A stretch of DNA of 64,000 nucleotides from Alphaproteobacteria bacterium (GCA_030424645.1 JAUHWP010000001.1:1-64000); one strand, 5' to 3'. Positions 21,612 through 32,466 are shown, counted from the stretch's first letter. Notes: generated by a model from the sequence alone, not told the origin. Numbers and translations are program-made.

Positions 21612-22358
21612 TTATCTTACCGCCTCAATCGGCCCCTCGGCGCTGCCGGAAATAAACTGCGTCAGGTAGGGATCGCCCGAGCTGTCCATGTCACCGACCG
21701 GTCCGGTCCATTGCACCTTGCCCGCGTGCAACATCGCCACCTTGTCGGCGATCACGCGGACGGATGACATGTCGTGGGTGATGGTCATGGCGGTGGCGCC
21801 CATTTCGACCACGATCTCGCGGATCAGGTCGTTGATGACGCCGGACATGATGGGGTCGAGGCCGGTGGTGGGCTCGTCGAAGAAGATGATTTCCGGCTCG
21901 GCGGCGATGGCGCGGGCAAGACCGACGCGTTTCTGCATGCCGCCCGATAGTTCGGCGGGGAAGAGGTCCGCCACATCCGGGGTCAGGCCGACCCGGCGCA
22001 GTTTCTCGATGGCGATCTCGCGTGCCTCGGTCTTGGGGCGGGCCAGCGATCCGCGCAGCAGGCGAAACGCCACATTTTGCCAGACCGACAGGCTGTCAAA
22101 CAGCGCGCCGCCTTGGAACAGCATCCCGAAACGGGCAAGGAAGGCGTCGCGTTCGACTTGCGAGGTATCCTCGCCATCCAGTGTGATCGTGCCGCTGTCC
22201 TGCGTCATCAGGCCAAGGATACATTTCAGAAGCACGGATTTCCCGGTGCCGGAGCCACCGATCACCACCATGCTTTCGCCGCGCGGGATGGTCAGGTTCA
22301 CACCTGCCAGCACCTGCTTGGGGCCAAACCCCTTATGGACATTCGTAAGTTCAATCAT
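21612..22358 (-). CDS. ABC transporter ATP-binding protein, MlaF-like
   Basis: GGSGTGKSVLLKCILGL, LSGGMQKRVGLARAIA, EIIFFDEPTTGLDPI; overlaps an MlaE-like permease. Confidence 0.9.
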   Translation of the reverse strand: MIELTNVHKGFGPKQVLAGVNLTIPRGESMVVIGGSGTGKSVLLKCILGLMTQDSGTITLDGEDTSQVERDAFLARFGMLFQGGALFDSLSVWQNVAFRLLRGSLARPKTEAREIAIEKLRRVGLTPDVADLFPAELSGGMQKRVGLARAIAAEPEIIFFDEPTTGLDPIMSGVINDLIREIVVEMGATAMTITHDMSSVRVIADKVAMLHAGKVQWTGPVGDMDSSGDPYLTQFISGSAEGPIEAVR

Positions 22359-23140
22359 GTGGCAAAGAAGAAGCTGGTGAGAAGGAAGTTGGCGGCAAGG
22401 ATCAGGACGGCAGCGGCCTCGACCGAGGTTTTGGTGGCTCGGCCCACGCCCTGCGCCCCGCGGCCCGAATTCATGCCGTGATAGCAGCCCATCACGGCGG
22501 CGATGAAGCCGAACACGGCGCCCTTGACCAGCGAGGACACGATGTCGGCCGTTTCAAGGAAGTTCCACGTATTGGTCAGGTAAGCCCCGGGCGCGAAGCC
22601 CAGCTGCTTGGTGCCGACGATATAGCCGCCCATGATGCCGATGATGTCGCCGATGCCCACCAGTGCAGGCACGACAAGGATCGCGGCCAGAACGCGCGGG
22701 GCGGTCAGGTATTTCATCGGGTGGGTGGACAGGGTGACAAGGGCGTCAATCTGCTCGGTCACTTTCATGGTCGCGACCTCGGCGGCGATGGACGAGGTGA
22801 CGCGGGCGGCAATCATCAGGCCCACCAGAACCGGCCCAAGTTCGCGCACCATGCCGATGGCGACGATCTGCGGCACCACGGCCTCGGCCGAGAAGCGCTG
22901 CCCCCCGGAGTAGATTTGCAGGGCCAGCGCCGCACCGGTGAAGATCGCCGTCAGGCCGACCACCGGCAGGCTGAAATAGCCGATATGCAGAAGCGCGTTC
23001 AGAAACTCGCGCGGATAGAAGGGCGGGCGGACGATATGGCCCAGCGACTGGCCCGCGAAGATGGACACACGCCCCACCATGGCCAGAAAGCCAAGTGTGA
23101 CGCGACCGAGGGCGGCCAATGGATAGGTAAGAGGTTTCAT
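22355..23140 (-). CDS. ABC transporter permease, MlaE-like
   Basis: [37 protein letters not shown]-type MlaE core. Confidence 0.92.
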   Translation of the reverse strand: MKPLTYPLAALGRVTLGFLAMVGRVSIFAGQSLGHIVRPPFYPREFLNALLHIGYFSLPVVGLTAIFTGAALALQIYSGGQRFSAEAVVPQIVAIGMVRELGPVLVGLMIAARVTSSIAAEVATMKVTEQIDALVTLSTHPMKYLTAPRVLAAILVVPALVGIGDIIGIMGGYIVGTKQLGFAPGAYLTNTWNFLETADIVSSLVKGAVFGFIAAVMGCYHGMNSGRGAQGVGRATKTSVEAAAVLILAANFLLTSFFFAT

Positions 23141-24186
23141 CCGCGACCTCGCGCATAAAAGCGGGCATAGCGCGCGCCAAGCTGTGTCAGCACCTCATAG
23201 CCGATCGTGCCAGCCACGTCTGCCAGATCGTCGGGGGTCTGGTGCGCGCCCAGAAGGGTCAGGGCCTTGGGGTCTTCGGTCAGGTGGCCCACATCCACGG
23301 TGATCAGGTCCATCGACACGCGGCCCAGGATCGGGCAGGGCGTGTCCTGGTGAAACAGCACGGCCTGGTTCGAGATATGGCGCGTGATCCCATCGGCATA
23401 GCCACCGCTGACGGTGGCCACGCGGGTAGGATGTTCGGCAACCCATGTGTTGGAGTAACCGACGCTTTCGCCTGCTGCCAGATCGCGGATCTGTATGACG
23501 GGCAGCTCAAGTGTCACTACCGGGTCCGCATTGTCAAAAGGCAGCCCGCCGTAAAGGCCGATGCCCGGGCGGGTCAGGTCGAAATGGTAATCCGACCCCA
23601 TCAGGATACCGCCCGTGGCGGACAGGCTGCGCGGCACGTCTACGCCTTCGGTCATTTCGTGGAACGTGTCGAGCTGTTGGCGGTTCATCAGATGTGTGGG
23701 CTCGTCCGCGCAGGCCAGATGGCTCATGATCAGGCGCGGGGTCTGGGACAGCACAAGATCGCGCAGGGCGCCCCATTCGGTAGGCTCCATCCCCAGGCGG
23801 TTCATGCCGGTGTCAAGCTGGATACCGAACGGGTGGCCGGGCAGCGCCTCGAAATGGCGGGTCAGTTGTTCGACCGAGTTCAGCATCGGCACAAGGCCAA
23901 GATCGTGGATCATGTCTGTGTCGCCTGCCATGTGACCGGCAAAGACGCTGATTTCCGGCCCCGGTCCAAGGGCTTCGCGCAGGGCGGCGCCTTCTTCGGC
24001 CACGGCCACGAAGAACCGTCGTGCCCCGGCGGCGGCCAGCGCGCGGGCCACTTTGCCCACGCCAAGCCCATAGGCGTCTGCCTTGACCACCGCGGCGGTT
24101 TGCACCTCGGGGTCGGATTTCGCGTCCAGCGCCCGCCAGTTGGCGGCCACGGCGTCCAGATCAATGGTAAGTCTGCCTGTACTCAT
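23137..24186 (-). CDS. alr: alanine racemase
   Basis: [30 protein letters not shown]-lysine motif; internal ATG at 24186 fits the family N-terminus. Confidence 0.96.
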   Translation of the reverse strand: MSTGRLTIDLDAVAANWRALDAKSDPEVQTAAVVKADAYGLGVGKVARALAAAGARRFFVAVAEEGAALREALGPGPEISVFAGHMAGDTDMIHDLGLVPMLNSVEQLTRHFEALPGHPFGIQLDTGMNRLGMEPTEWGALRDLVLSQTPRLIMSHLACADEPTHLMNRQQLDTFHEMTEGVDVPRSLSATGGILMGSDYHFDLTRPGIGLYGGLPFDNADPVVTLELPVIQIRDLAAGESVGYSNTWVAEHPTRVATVSGGYADGITRHISNQAVLFHQDTPCPILGRVSMDLITVDVGHLTEDPKALTLLGAHQTPDDLADVAGTIGYEVLTQLGARYARFYARGRG

Positions 24187-24295
24187 GTGGGGGTTTTTGA
24201 CGTGTGGGGGGCGCAGGTCAAGGCCAAAAGCCGATCCGGTCAGCCCATGCGCATCTTTCCCCGCCAAGTGTTGTCCGGAACCGTCCGTTGATCGG

Positions 24296-25510
24296 TCAAT
24301 CAACAAGCGTGGTCACGATATCGCTGGATCCTTCCAGCGTGCGGTGCACCGGGCATCGGTCGGCCACTTCCAGCAGGCGGGATGTCTGATCGGCATCCAG
24401 ATCGCCTTGCAGGCAGATTTCGCGCTGGAACCGGTCGACCCGGTCGCGAGTGCCGGTTTCGGCGTCCTGTGCATGGACCTTGTCATGGCTCACATCCACG
24501 CGCACATGGTCCAATGGCCAGCCCTTGCGGCGGGCATACATACGAATGGTCATCGAGGTGCAGGCCGCCAACCCCGCCGCCAGAAACCCGTAAGGCGACA
24601 TGCCCTTGTTGGTGCCGCCATAGGCCTGCGGCTCGTCGGCAAACATGTGGTGGTTGGGACCCGACTGGATATCCTGCAGGAATCCGCGCGGGTCCGCTTC
24701 GCTGGCGCGCACGATGCCTTCGGGGGCGCCGGGGGGTGGGGCAGGCGGGGTCAGTTTGACGTATTTTGCCGCCCAGGCGGTGATCACATCGGCCACATAT
24801 TCTGCATCGTCGGGGCGGGTGATCAGGTGATCGGCTTCATCCAGTGTCACGAAGCTTTTGGGGTGTTTCGCGGCCATGAAGATGCGGGCGGCATTGTCGA
24901 TCGAAACCACCTCGTCCCGCGGGGCGTGAAGCACCAGAAGGGCGGGCTTCAGCTTTCCCAGAATGGTTTCCAGGTCATTTGCATTCACGTCTTCGACGAA
25001 TTCTTCGCTGACCCGGAAGGGACGACCGGCAAGCGATATCTCGGCACTGCCTTCGGCGCGGATGCGCGGAAGTGCTTCGCGGAAGTTCTCGACCACATGG
25101 GCGGGATCGAACGGGGCGCCGATGGTGACGACGGCCTTGATATCCGGCAACTGGCTGGCGGCCTTCAACACGGCCGCACCGCCAAGCGAATGCCCAATCA
25201 GAAGGCTTGGCGTCATGTCCTGATCAGACAGCGCTTTGGCGGCCAGCACGATGTCTTCGACATTGGACGAAAAATGCGTGTTCTCGAATTCACCTTCCGA
25301 ATGGCCCAGCCCGGTGAAGTCGAAGCGCAGCACTGCAATGCCGAGACCGGCCAGGCGTGCCGCGATCCGGCGGGCGGCAATGATGTCTTTTCCGCAGGTG
25401 AAACAATGGGCAAATACGGCCGTTGCCAGATGCGGCCCGTCCGGCAGATCCAGCCGTGCGGCAAGGGTATGACCTGCATGGCCGGTGAAGGTGAATTTTT
25501 CGGTCGTCAT
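24296..25510 (-). CDS. bifunctional alpha/beta hydrolase / OsmC family protein
   Basis: N-terminal hydrolase ([13 protein letters not shown]) fused to OsmC-like C-terminus ([38 protein letters not shown]). Confidence 0.9.
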   Translation of the reverse strand: MTTEKFTFTGHAGHTLAARLDLPDGPHLATAVFAHCFTCGKDIIAARRIAARLAGLGIAVLRFDFTGLGHSEGEFENTHFSSNVEDIVLAAKALSDQDMTPSLLIGHSLGGAAVLKAASQLPDIKAVVTIGAPFDPAHVVENFREALPRIRAEGSAEISLAGRPFRVSEEFVEDVNANDLETILGKLKPALLVLHAPRDEVVSIDNAARIFMAAKHPKSFVTLDEADHLITRPDDAEYVADVITAWAAKYVKLTPPAPPPGAPEGIVRASEADPRGFLQDIQSGPNHHMFADEPQAYGGTNKGMSPYGFLAAGLAACTSMTIRMYARRKGWPLDHVRVDVSHDKVHAQDAETGTRDRVDRFQREICLQGDLDADQTSRLLEVADRCPVHRTLEGSSDIVTTLVD

Positions 25511-25638
25511 TGGCAGTTTCCCCCGGTGCGTGCTTGCACATTGGGCATCCACGGCTTAGCTCACAAGATCGGCGGAGCGTTGCTCACGCAGTGGTGATTG
25601 AATGTTCCTTTCATGAACGATGTAGGTAACAAAGGCGC

Positions 25639-26547
25639 ATGATTAAACGCGGTTTGAGAAACCTGTTGGTGCTGGCGCTTGTCGTGCTGGGGGCGGGCTA
25701 TCTGGGGCAGTATCACCCGGCGGGGGACAGCCTTGCCGTGTTCCGCCCGCAGATCGCGCTGCTGATTCTGCTGCTGGCGGTCTTGCTGTGGCTGGCGCGT
25801 GCGCGCGTGTGGGCGGTGCTGGGCATTGCGGCGGCGGGCTTGGCGCTGGGTCCCATATTCTGGATGAGCGGCGCGCTGAGCGCATCCGGCGGCACGGGGA
25901 TGAGCCTGTATCAGAAGAACATGCGTTTCCTGGTCGAAGACCCGACCCTGCTGTCGGCAGATGTGTTGGCCCGGCGCCCCGATTTCCTGACCCTGCAAGA
26001 GGTCAGCGGCGCAAACATGGCGGTGTTCGAACCGCTGGACGCGGTGTATCAGGCGCGGCAGTTTTGCCCCTTTGCGACCGTTGGCGGTGTGGCCGTTGCA
26101 TCCCGCTGGCCGATGGTGGCGGGGTCGGGGTTCTGTGCCGAAGCCGACGGCCTGGCCGCGATGCAGGTGATGACGCCCAAAGGCGCGGTCTGGGTGGTGT
26201 CGATCCATCTGCACTGGCCCTGGCCAAAAAGCCAACCGGCCCATATCGCACGCCTTTCGCCCATTCTGCAACGGCTTGCGCAGGGCGATACGGGTGCGCC
26301 GGTCGTGATTGGCGGTGATTTCAACATGGTGCCGTGGAGCGCCGCGATGAAGCGCCTGACCGAGGTCAGCGCGACCGAACGGATCGGACCACCGCATGTG
26401 ACCCTGACCAAGATGCGGGGCTGGATGCGGGTGCCGATTGATCATGTGCTGGTCAGCGGCGGGGATGGCAGTGTGCAGCGCATCGAGCGGCTTGGCTCGG
26501 ACCATTTCGGCCTGTTCGCCCGGTTTGCCTTGCCGTTTGGAAGCTGA
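25639..26547 (+). CDS. endonuclease/exonuclease/phosphatase family membrane protein
   Basis: TM segments then EEP motifs (LTLQEVSGANMAVFE, VIGGDFNMVPWS, IDHVLVSGG..SDHFGLFARF). Confidence 0.9.
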   Translation: MIKRGLRNLLVLALVVLGAGYLGQYHPAGDSLAVFRPQIALLILLLAVLLWLARARVWAVLGIAAAGLALGPIFWMSGALSASGGTGMSLYQKNMRFLVEDPTLLSADVLARRPDFLTLQEVSGANMAVFEPLDAVYQARQFCPFATVGGVAVASRWPMVAGSGFCAEADGLAAMQVMTPKGAVWVVSIHLHWPWPKSQPAHIARLSPILQRLAQGDTGAPVVIGGDFNMVPWSAAMKRLTEVSATERIGPPHVTLTKMRGWMRVPIDHVLVSGGDGSVQRIERLGSDHFGLFARFALPFGS

Positions 26548-26615
26548 CCTGCCAGCCTCTTGCCTTTCCCCCCTCGTCAGAGGAGTGTTGAGCACGCCAT
26601 CAGACGGAGAGTTCC

Positions 26616-27359
26616 ATGGTCGAAATTTGTCAGTCGAACCTGCCGATCCGCCCGTGGGAAGACGACCGGCTGCAACGATTGCCGGGGTTGCAACCGGTGT
26701 TGCCGGGGGAATGGCTTCTGCAAGACGATGCCTATGCCGCGCAAATGGCGCACCGGGTTTCCCTGATTCGGGACAAGCCCGACATCGTTCACCGGCTGAA
26801 CCATGCGGCAATCCCTGCCGCGGGCGAGTTGCTGGATACGGTTCTGACAGATTTGGCCGCGACAACCGGCTTCGTGGTGACAGAGAGCACCGTGACCTGC
26901 CCGGATGGTCGCGAGGTGCCGATAGACCGCGACGCACCGCTTCTGACATGTGGAAAGATGGTGCAGGAAGACCTTGTGTTGATGCAGAAAAAAGGGGACG
27001 AACACGTTCTGACAGGTGCCGTGCTATGCTTCCCTGCCAGCTGGTCGTTGGACGAGAAATACATGAAGCCGCTGATCCGCATTCATAAGCCGGTCGCGGA
27101 TTACACCGCCGATATCGCGAAGCGGGTTCAGCGGCTGTTCGACGGGATACAGGTCGGGCGACCGATGTGGCGGGCAAACTGCCTGACCTATGACGACCCG
27201 GAACTGCATCAGCCACGGCGCGAGGAGGACCGGCGGCAAACCACGCAGCATGGCCCGAAATGGACCAGGGTCGAGCGGCAGGGAATGCGGCGGCTTCCTG
27301 TCTCAGACGCGGTGGTGTTTTCGATCCATACCTATGTGGTCAGGAAACCTGCCGACTGA
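26616..27359 (+). CDS. DUF3445 / heme-dependent oxidative N-demethylase alpha-like protein
   Basis: LPIRPWEDDRLQRLPGLQPVLPGEWLLQDDAYAAQMAHRVSLI and CFPASWSLDEKYMKPLIRIHKPV resemble the DUF3445 family. Confidence 0.75.
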   Translation: MVEICQSNLPIRPWEDDRLQRLPGLQPVLPGEWLLQDDAYAAQMAHRVSLIRDKPDIVHRLNHAAIPAAGELLDTVLTDLAATTGFVVTESTVTCPDGREVPIDRDAPLLTCGKMVQEDLVLMQKKGDEHVLTGAVLCFPASWSLDEKYMKPLIRIHKPVADYTADIAKRVQRLFDGIQVGRPMWRANCLTYDDPELHQPRREEDRRQTTQHGPKWTRVERQGMRRLPVSDAVVFSIHTYVVRKPAD

Positions 27360-27633
27360 GTCAGGCCATGGATGCGTTGGCGCTTTTGCCGGGAACAAAG
27401 CGTAGATCCGACAAAAATGGGCGGTAATCCCTGACAGGTTGAAACTTGACAGATGATGCCCTTCTTTGGTGCAGAATTGCACTTTTTTAACGGTCTTTTG
27501 CAATATTACTTGAAAAATCAGGGTGTATCACTATCGCTGGGTCGGACATGTAATATGTGTCGTGAACGCTTGGAGGCGATCGTGCCCGGTCGCGGTCCAT
27601 CCGGTTTGTAACTAGGTTTGAAAGGTTGATGTC

Positions 27634-27891
27634 ATGATACGCACTGGTTTTGTCTTGTTAAGCGCGACGATTGTTTTGTCGGGTTGCTTGCGCTCCAGCT
27701 ATGAAAGCACCCCGGTCGAGGTGAACACCCCGAAGGGCAAGGTGACTTGTCAGTTGTATACACCCGATCGCGTGCAGTGGGATGAGGCGATTGCCAAGCC
27801 CGCGAACATGTCGGAGAAAGAGGCCGACAACATCTGCATCGAAAAAGGTGCGAAGCAGTTGGAAGCCTATCGCGCGGCTCGCGGCGTGTAG
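27634..27891 (+). CDS. small lipoprotein of unknown function
   Basis: 85 aa, lipobox LSGC (MIRTGFVLLSATIVLSGCLRSS), followed by a strong terminator. Confidence 0.65.
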   Translation: MIRTGFVLLSATIVLSGCLRSSYESTPVEVNTPKGKVTCQLYTPDRVQWDEAIAKPANMSEKEADNICIEKGAKQLEAYRAARGV

Positions 27892-27954
27892 ATTCACGCA
27901 GCCGGAAGATCGCGGCAAGCAGGAATGCCTTGTCGTATGACGATCCGGATAAGG

Positions 27955-27982
27955 AAAAGGGCGCCGAATGCGGCGCCCTTTC
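27955..27982. terminator. bidirectional intrinsic terminator
   Basis: aaaaGGGCGCCGaatgCGGCGCCCttt; 8-bp perfect stem flanked by A and T runs between convergent small lipoprotein (+) and glnA (-). Confidence 0.85.
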
Positions 27983-28000
27983 GTATTCTTCAGTCCAGTA

Positions 28001-29407
28001 TCAGCAGCTGTAATACAGCTGATATTCGATCGGGTGGGGTGTGTGCTCGTAGGCGTAGACCTCTTCCCATTTCAGGGCCAGATAGCCTTCGATCTGATCC
28101 TTGGTGAACACGTCACCGGCCAGCAGGAAGTCATGGTCGGCCTTCAGGCTTTCCAGGGCTTCACGCAGGGACGCACAAACCGTGTCGATGCCTTCCAGCT
28201 CTTCCGCGGGCAGGTCATAGAGGTTCTTGTCCTGTGCGGGGCCTGGGTCGATCTTGTTTTTGATGCCGTCAATGCCAGCCATCAGAAGGGCCGCAAACGC
28301 CAGATAAGGGTTCGCGGACGGGTCGGGGAAGCGGGCCTCGACACGTTTGGCTTTCGGGCTTTCGGTCCACGGAATACGCACACAACCCGACCGGTTGCGG
28401 GCCGAATAGGCGCGCAGAACGGGGGCTTCGAAACCCGGGATCAGGCGCTTGTAGCTGTTGGTCGACGGGTTGGTGAAAGCGTTCAGCGTCTTGGCGTGTT
28501 TCAGGATACCACCAATGAACCACAGCGCTTCCTGGCTGAGATCGGCATATTTGTCGCCGGCAAAAAGCGGCTTGCCGTCTTTCCAGATCGACATGTTCAC
28601 GTGCATCCCGGTGCCGTTGTCGCCCGCGATGGGCTTGGGCATGAACGTCGCCGTCTTGCCATAGGCATGTGCTACGTTGTGGATGATATATTTGTACTTT
28701 TGCAGTTCGTCGGCCTGCTTGGTGACGCTGTCGAAAATCAGACCAAGCTCGTGCTGGCACGAGGCCACCTCGTGGTGGTGCTTGTCGGTCTTCATGCCGA
28801 TCTGCTTCATCGTGGTCAGCATTTCCGAGCGCAGATCCTGTGCGTCGTCAATCGGGTTGACCGGGAAATAACCGCCCTTGACGCCCGGACGGTGGCCGGT
28901 GTTGCCCATTTCATACTCGGTGTCCGAGTTCCAGGCCGCATCAACCGCGTCCACTTCGAACGACACCTTGTTCATGGTGTTCGAGAACCGCACGTCGTCG
29001 AACAGGAAAAACTCGGCTTCCGGCCCCATATAGGCCACATCGCCAATGCCCGAAGATTTCAGGTAGGCTTCGGCTTTTTCCGACGTGCCGCGCGGGTCGC
29101 GGCCATATTTCTCGCCGGTGTCCGGCTCGACGATGGTGCAATGCAGGCAGAGCGTCTTTTCTGCATAGAACGGGTCGATATAGGCGCTGTCGACGTCCGG
29201 CATCAGTTTCATGTCCGAGTTTTCAATCGACTTCCAGCCCGCGATGGACGAGCCGTCGAACATGAAGCCTTCTTCCAGAAAGTCCTCGTCGACCAGGTCG
29301 CAGTCTACGGTGACGTGTTGCAGCTTGCCACGCACATCGGTGAAGCGGATGTCGACATAGGCGATGTCTTCGTCCTTGATCATTGAAAGCACGTCTTTTG
29401 CACTCAT
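28001..29407 (-). CDS. glnA: glutamine synthetase type I
   Basis: MSAKDVLSMIKDEDIAYVDIRFTDVRGK..., FDGSSIAGWKSIENSDM, ends EYQLYYSC. Confidence 0.97.
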   Translation of the reverse strand: MSAKDVLSMIKDEDIAYVDIRFTDVRGKLQHVTVDCDLVDEDFLEEGFMFDGSSIAGWKSIENSDMKLMPDVDSAYIDPFYAEKTLCLHCTIVEPDTGEKYGRDPRGTSEKAEAYLKSSGIGDVAYMGPEAEFFLFDDVRFSNTMNKVSFEVDAVDAAWNSDTEYEMGNTGHRPGVKGGYFPVNPIDDAQDLRSEMLTTMKQIGMKTDKHHHEVASCQHELGLIFDSVTKQADELQKYKYIIHNVAHAYGKTATFMPKPIAGDNGTGMHVNMSIWKDGKPLFAGDKYADLSQEALWFIGGILKHAKTLNAFTNPSTNSYKRLIPGFEAPVLRAYSARNRSGCVRIPWTESPKAKRVEARFPDPSANPYLAFAALLMAGIDGIKNKIDPGPAQDKNLYDLPAEELEGIDTVCASLREALESLKADHDFLLAGDVFTKDQIEGYLALKWEEVYAYEHTPHPIEYQLYYSC

Positions 29408-29447
29408 TTCGCTATTCCTCTGGTTCGTATCTTGTCTGTTTGTTGGA

Positions 29448-29921
<474 letters not shown>

Positions 29922-29953
29922 TCAAGATTTAAGCAAGTGGCGAAGGGTGAGCC

Positions 29954-31594
29954 GTGACCGAACTGCTGACAGCGGCCCAGATGAGGGCCATCGAGCAAGC
30001 CGCCATCGAGTCGGGCGAGGTCACCGGGCTTGAACTGATGGAGCGCGCAGGCCGGGGCGTGGTCGAGGCGATTTTCGAGGAATGGCCGGAACTGGCACAG
30101 GCGGGCCGAGGGGCCAGCCCCTCGGGCTCCCCGGGATATTTGGGGCCAGAAGAAACGGGGACGGCGTTCAAGGCCGTGGTGCTGTGCGGACCGGGGAACA
30201 ATGGTGGCGACGGGTTTGTGGTGGCGCGGTTGCTGAAGGATCGCGGGTGGCAGGTGGAGGTGTTGTTGTATGGCAACGCCGAGAAGCTGCCGCCGGATGC
30301 GCGGGTGAATTATGAGCGGTGGGTGGAGTTGGGGGAGGTGGGCGAACTAAAGGCAAGTTCTTTCCCCAACCTTTGGGATGTGCATTTTGATCTTGTATGC
30401 GATGCGCTTTTTGGGACGGGTTTGACGCGCCCGATCGAAGGTGACGCCGGCGAGGTCTTGAAGCAGTTGAGATTGGCGGTTTGGCCAGGTGATCGCGCGG
30501 GCCGTCCGTTTGAGAGATTTGTTTCGATAGATGTTCCAAGTGCGCTGTGTTCCGACAGCGGTCAGGTTCTTGAAGGATCGGCAGGCGGGCTTGCACATTT
30601 CCGGGCCGATCTGACGGTGTCCTTTCATCGCGCGAAGCTGGGCCATTTTCTGCAATACGGGCCGGAACTGACGGGAAAGCTGAGAATTGTGTCGCTTGGC
30701 CTTTCGGATGGTCCAGTTCGTTTCCGGGAAATCGTGCGAACAACGCGCTTTGTATCAGAGGGCGTTCGGGAAAAAGCGGAGGGGTTTCATAAATACGCCC
30801 ACGGTCATGCGCTTATTCTTGCAGGTGCGTCCGGCAAGGGGGGCGCGGCGCGGCTCTCGGCGCGCGGGGCGCTTCGGATCGGGGCGGGGTTGGTGACGGT
30901 TGCGCCAACCCCCGGTGCGCTTCAGGAAAACGCGGCGCGGTTGGATGCGATCATGTTGTCGCCTGTAGGGGATGCGCAGGCGTTGGAGGCAATGCTCGCG
31001 GATAAGCGGTTGAATGCGTTGTGTCTGGGGCCGGGGTTGGGGCAGGACCGGGCGCGCGAACTTGTGCCGGTCGCCCTCGCGGCCAAGCGGGCGACGGTGT
31101 TGGATGCGGATGCGTTGACTGCGTTTGCGGATCATCCCGCCGCGTTGTTCGAGATGGTGCATGAGACCTGCGTGCTGACGCCTCATGCGGGGGAATTTGC
31201 ACGGTTGTTCCCGGATATCTCGGAAAAGCTGAACGCCCCCGCCACCAAGGGTCCGGCCTATTCCAAGGTCGATGCAACGCGCGAGGCGGCTGCGCGGGCA
31301 GGCTGTGTCGTGCTGTTCAAGGGGCCGGATACAGTGATCGCGGCCCCGGATGGGCGGTGCTCGATCAACTGGGCAGCTTATGAGCGGTCTGCCCCGTGGC
31401 TGGCGACCGCCGGGTCAGGCGACGTGCTGGCTGGGTTCATCACCGGACTGATGGCGCGTGGGTTCGACCCGATGCAGGCAGCGGAATCGGCGGCGTGGCT
31501 GCATGTGGAATGCGCGTTGGAATTTGGTCCCGGCCTGATTGCCGAAGACCTGCCCGAGATGTTGCCGAGAGTGTTTCGTAAACTGGGTGTCTAG
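29954..31594 (+). CDS. nnr: bifunctional NAD(P)H-hydrate epimerase / ADP-dependent NAD(P)H-hydrate dehydratase (GTG start)
   Basis: Epimerase GPGNNGGDGFVVARLL; dehydratase LILAGASGKGGAARLSARGALRIGAGLVTVA, TAGSGDVLAGFITGLMA. Confidence 0.92.
   Translation: MTELLTAAQMRAIEQAAIESGEVTGLELMERAGRGVVEAIFEEWPELAQAGRGASPSGSPGYLGPEETGTAFKAVVLCGPGNNGGDGFVVARLLKDRGWQVEVLLYGNAEKLPPDARVNYERWVELGEVGELKASSFPNLWDVHFDLVCDALFGTGLTRPIEGDAGEVLKQLRLAVWPGDRAGRPFERFVSIDVPSALCSDSGQVLEGSAGGLAHFRADLTVSFHRAKLGHFLQYGPELTGKLRIVSLGLSDGPVRFREIVRTTRFVSEGVREKAEGFHKYAHGHALILAGASGKGGAARLSARGALRIGAGLVTVAPTPGALQENAARLDAIMLSPVGDAQALEAMLADKRLNALCLGPGLGQDRARELVPVALAAKRATVLDADALTAFADHPAALFEMVHETCVLTPHAGEFARLFPDISEKLNAPATKGPAYSKVDATREAAARAGCVVLFKGPDTVIAAPDGRCSINWAAYERSAPWLATAGSGDVLAGFITGLMARGFDPMQAAESAAWLHVECALEFGPGLIAEDLPEMLPRVFRKLGV
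30105..30156. repeat. intragenic palindromic repeat (REP-like) inside nnr
   Basis: CCGAGGGGC-ca-GCCCCTCGG perfect 9-bp inverted repeat followed by CTCCCCGGGATATTTGGGGCCAGAAGAA; encodes low-complexity GRGASPSGSPGYLGPEE in frame. Confidence 0.65.
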
Positions 31595-32094
31595 AAGCTG
31601 TGCTGCTTTTGCGGTGCCCCAAGCATTTGTAGTCCGCCTGCGCGAAACAGGGCGGGCGTTTCAAAATGCAACTGGAACAGCGGAAGGTCGGCGTCCAGCT
31701 TCATAGGCCGGATCAGTTGTCCGTCGACCATCGCACAGACTGGCACCAGCGCCTGATTGCGCCTGAACATGGCGCGGGCCAGCCAACCCGAAACCTGTAT
31801 GATCTGTTGCGATGCGAGGATCAGAGGGTTTTTTTGTCCGTCCCCTCGTCCTTCGATGAGCGCGTCGGGAGATATTCGACACAAATCATGTGCTGGGGCG
31901 ACAGCCACCGTGATCGCCGATATGCGTGCGCTGCTGCCGTCAGCGGTGATGATGCGATCGCCAGCGGCAAGTGTTTCAATCAATCGATTGCCGTGATGGG
32001 TCTGAATCACTGCCCCGGGGGCAAGGCCAGCGGTTGGAGCAGTGCTGCGCACATCCCCAGCCACCACGCCCCCCGGAAAGGGGTTGGGTGTCAT
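31591..32094 (-). CDS. Hint (Hedgehog/intein) domain protein
   Basis: GLAPGAVIQTHHGNRLIETLAAGDRIITADGSSARISAITVA; compact Hint_2-like protein without an obvious partner domain. Confidence 0.75.
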   Translation of the reverse strand: MTPNPFPGGVVAGDVRSTAPTAGLAPGAVIQTHHGNRLIETLAAGDRIITADGSSARISAITVAVAPAHDLCRISPDALIEGRGDGQKNPLILASQQIIQVSGWLARAMFRRNQALVPVCAMVDGQLIRPMKLDADLPLFQLHFETPALFRAGGLQMLGAPQKQHSF

Positions 32095-32360
32095 CGTTAT
32101 CCTGCCTTCGTCTGTGGCCCGGTTTCCGGGCTCTGCTTGTTCCCAGCACGCTAGCAAGGTCGCGGGCAAAATCACCTGTTTTCTGGTGTTGCGTGACCGA
32201 CCCGGTCCAATCCCCGGCGGCCTGTGACCAATTCAACGCGATTTGCCGCCGATCCGGGGTGTTTGCAGGCGTTTTTCCTCTCGCATCCCGCCCATACTGG
32301 TGCTAGAAGGGCGCGAATTTGGGCGGCCCCTGCAAACAGTGCGGGCTGCCCACGGTTTTT

Positions 32361-32445
32361 GCGGGTGTGGCGAAATTGGTAGACGCACCAGATTTAGGTT
32401 CTGGCGCCGCGAGGCGTGGGGGTTCAAGTCCCTCCACCCGCACCA
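32361..32445 (+). tRNA. tRNA-Leu (anticodon UAG)
   Basis: Acceptor GCGGGTG/CACCCGC, anticodon arm CCAGA-TTTAGGT-TCTGG (TAG), long variable arm, T loop GGTTCAAGTCC, encoded CCA. Confidence 0.96.
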
Positions 32446-32466
32446 AAGACGGAAAAGGACGAGACG

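Noticed and set aside
32361-32445. tRNA-Leu as an integration site for a mobile island
   Set aside because: No integrase or direct repeat of the tRNA 3' end noticed nearby; the neighbour is tig.
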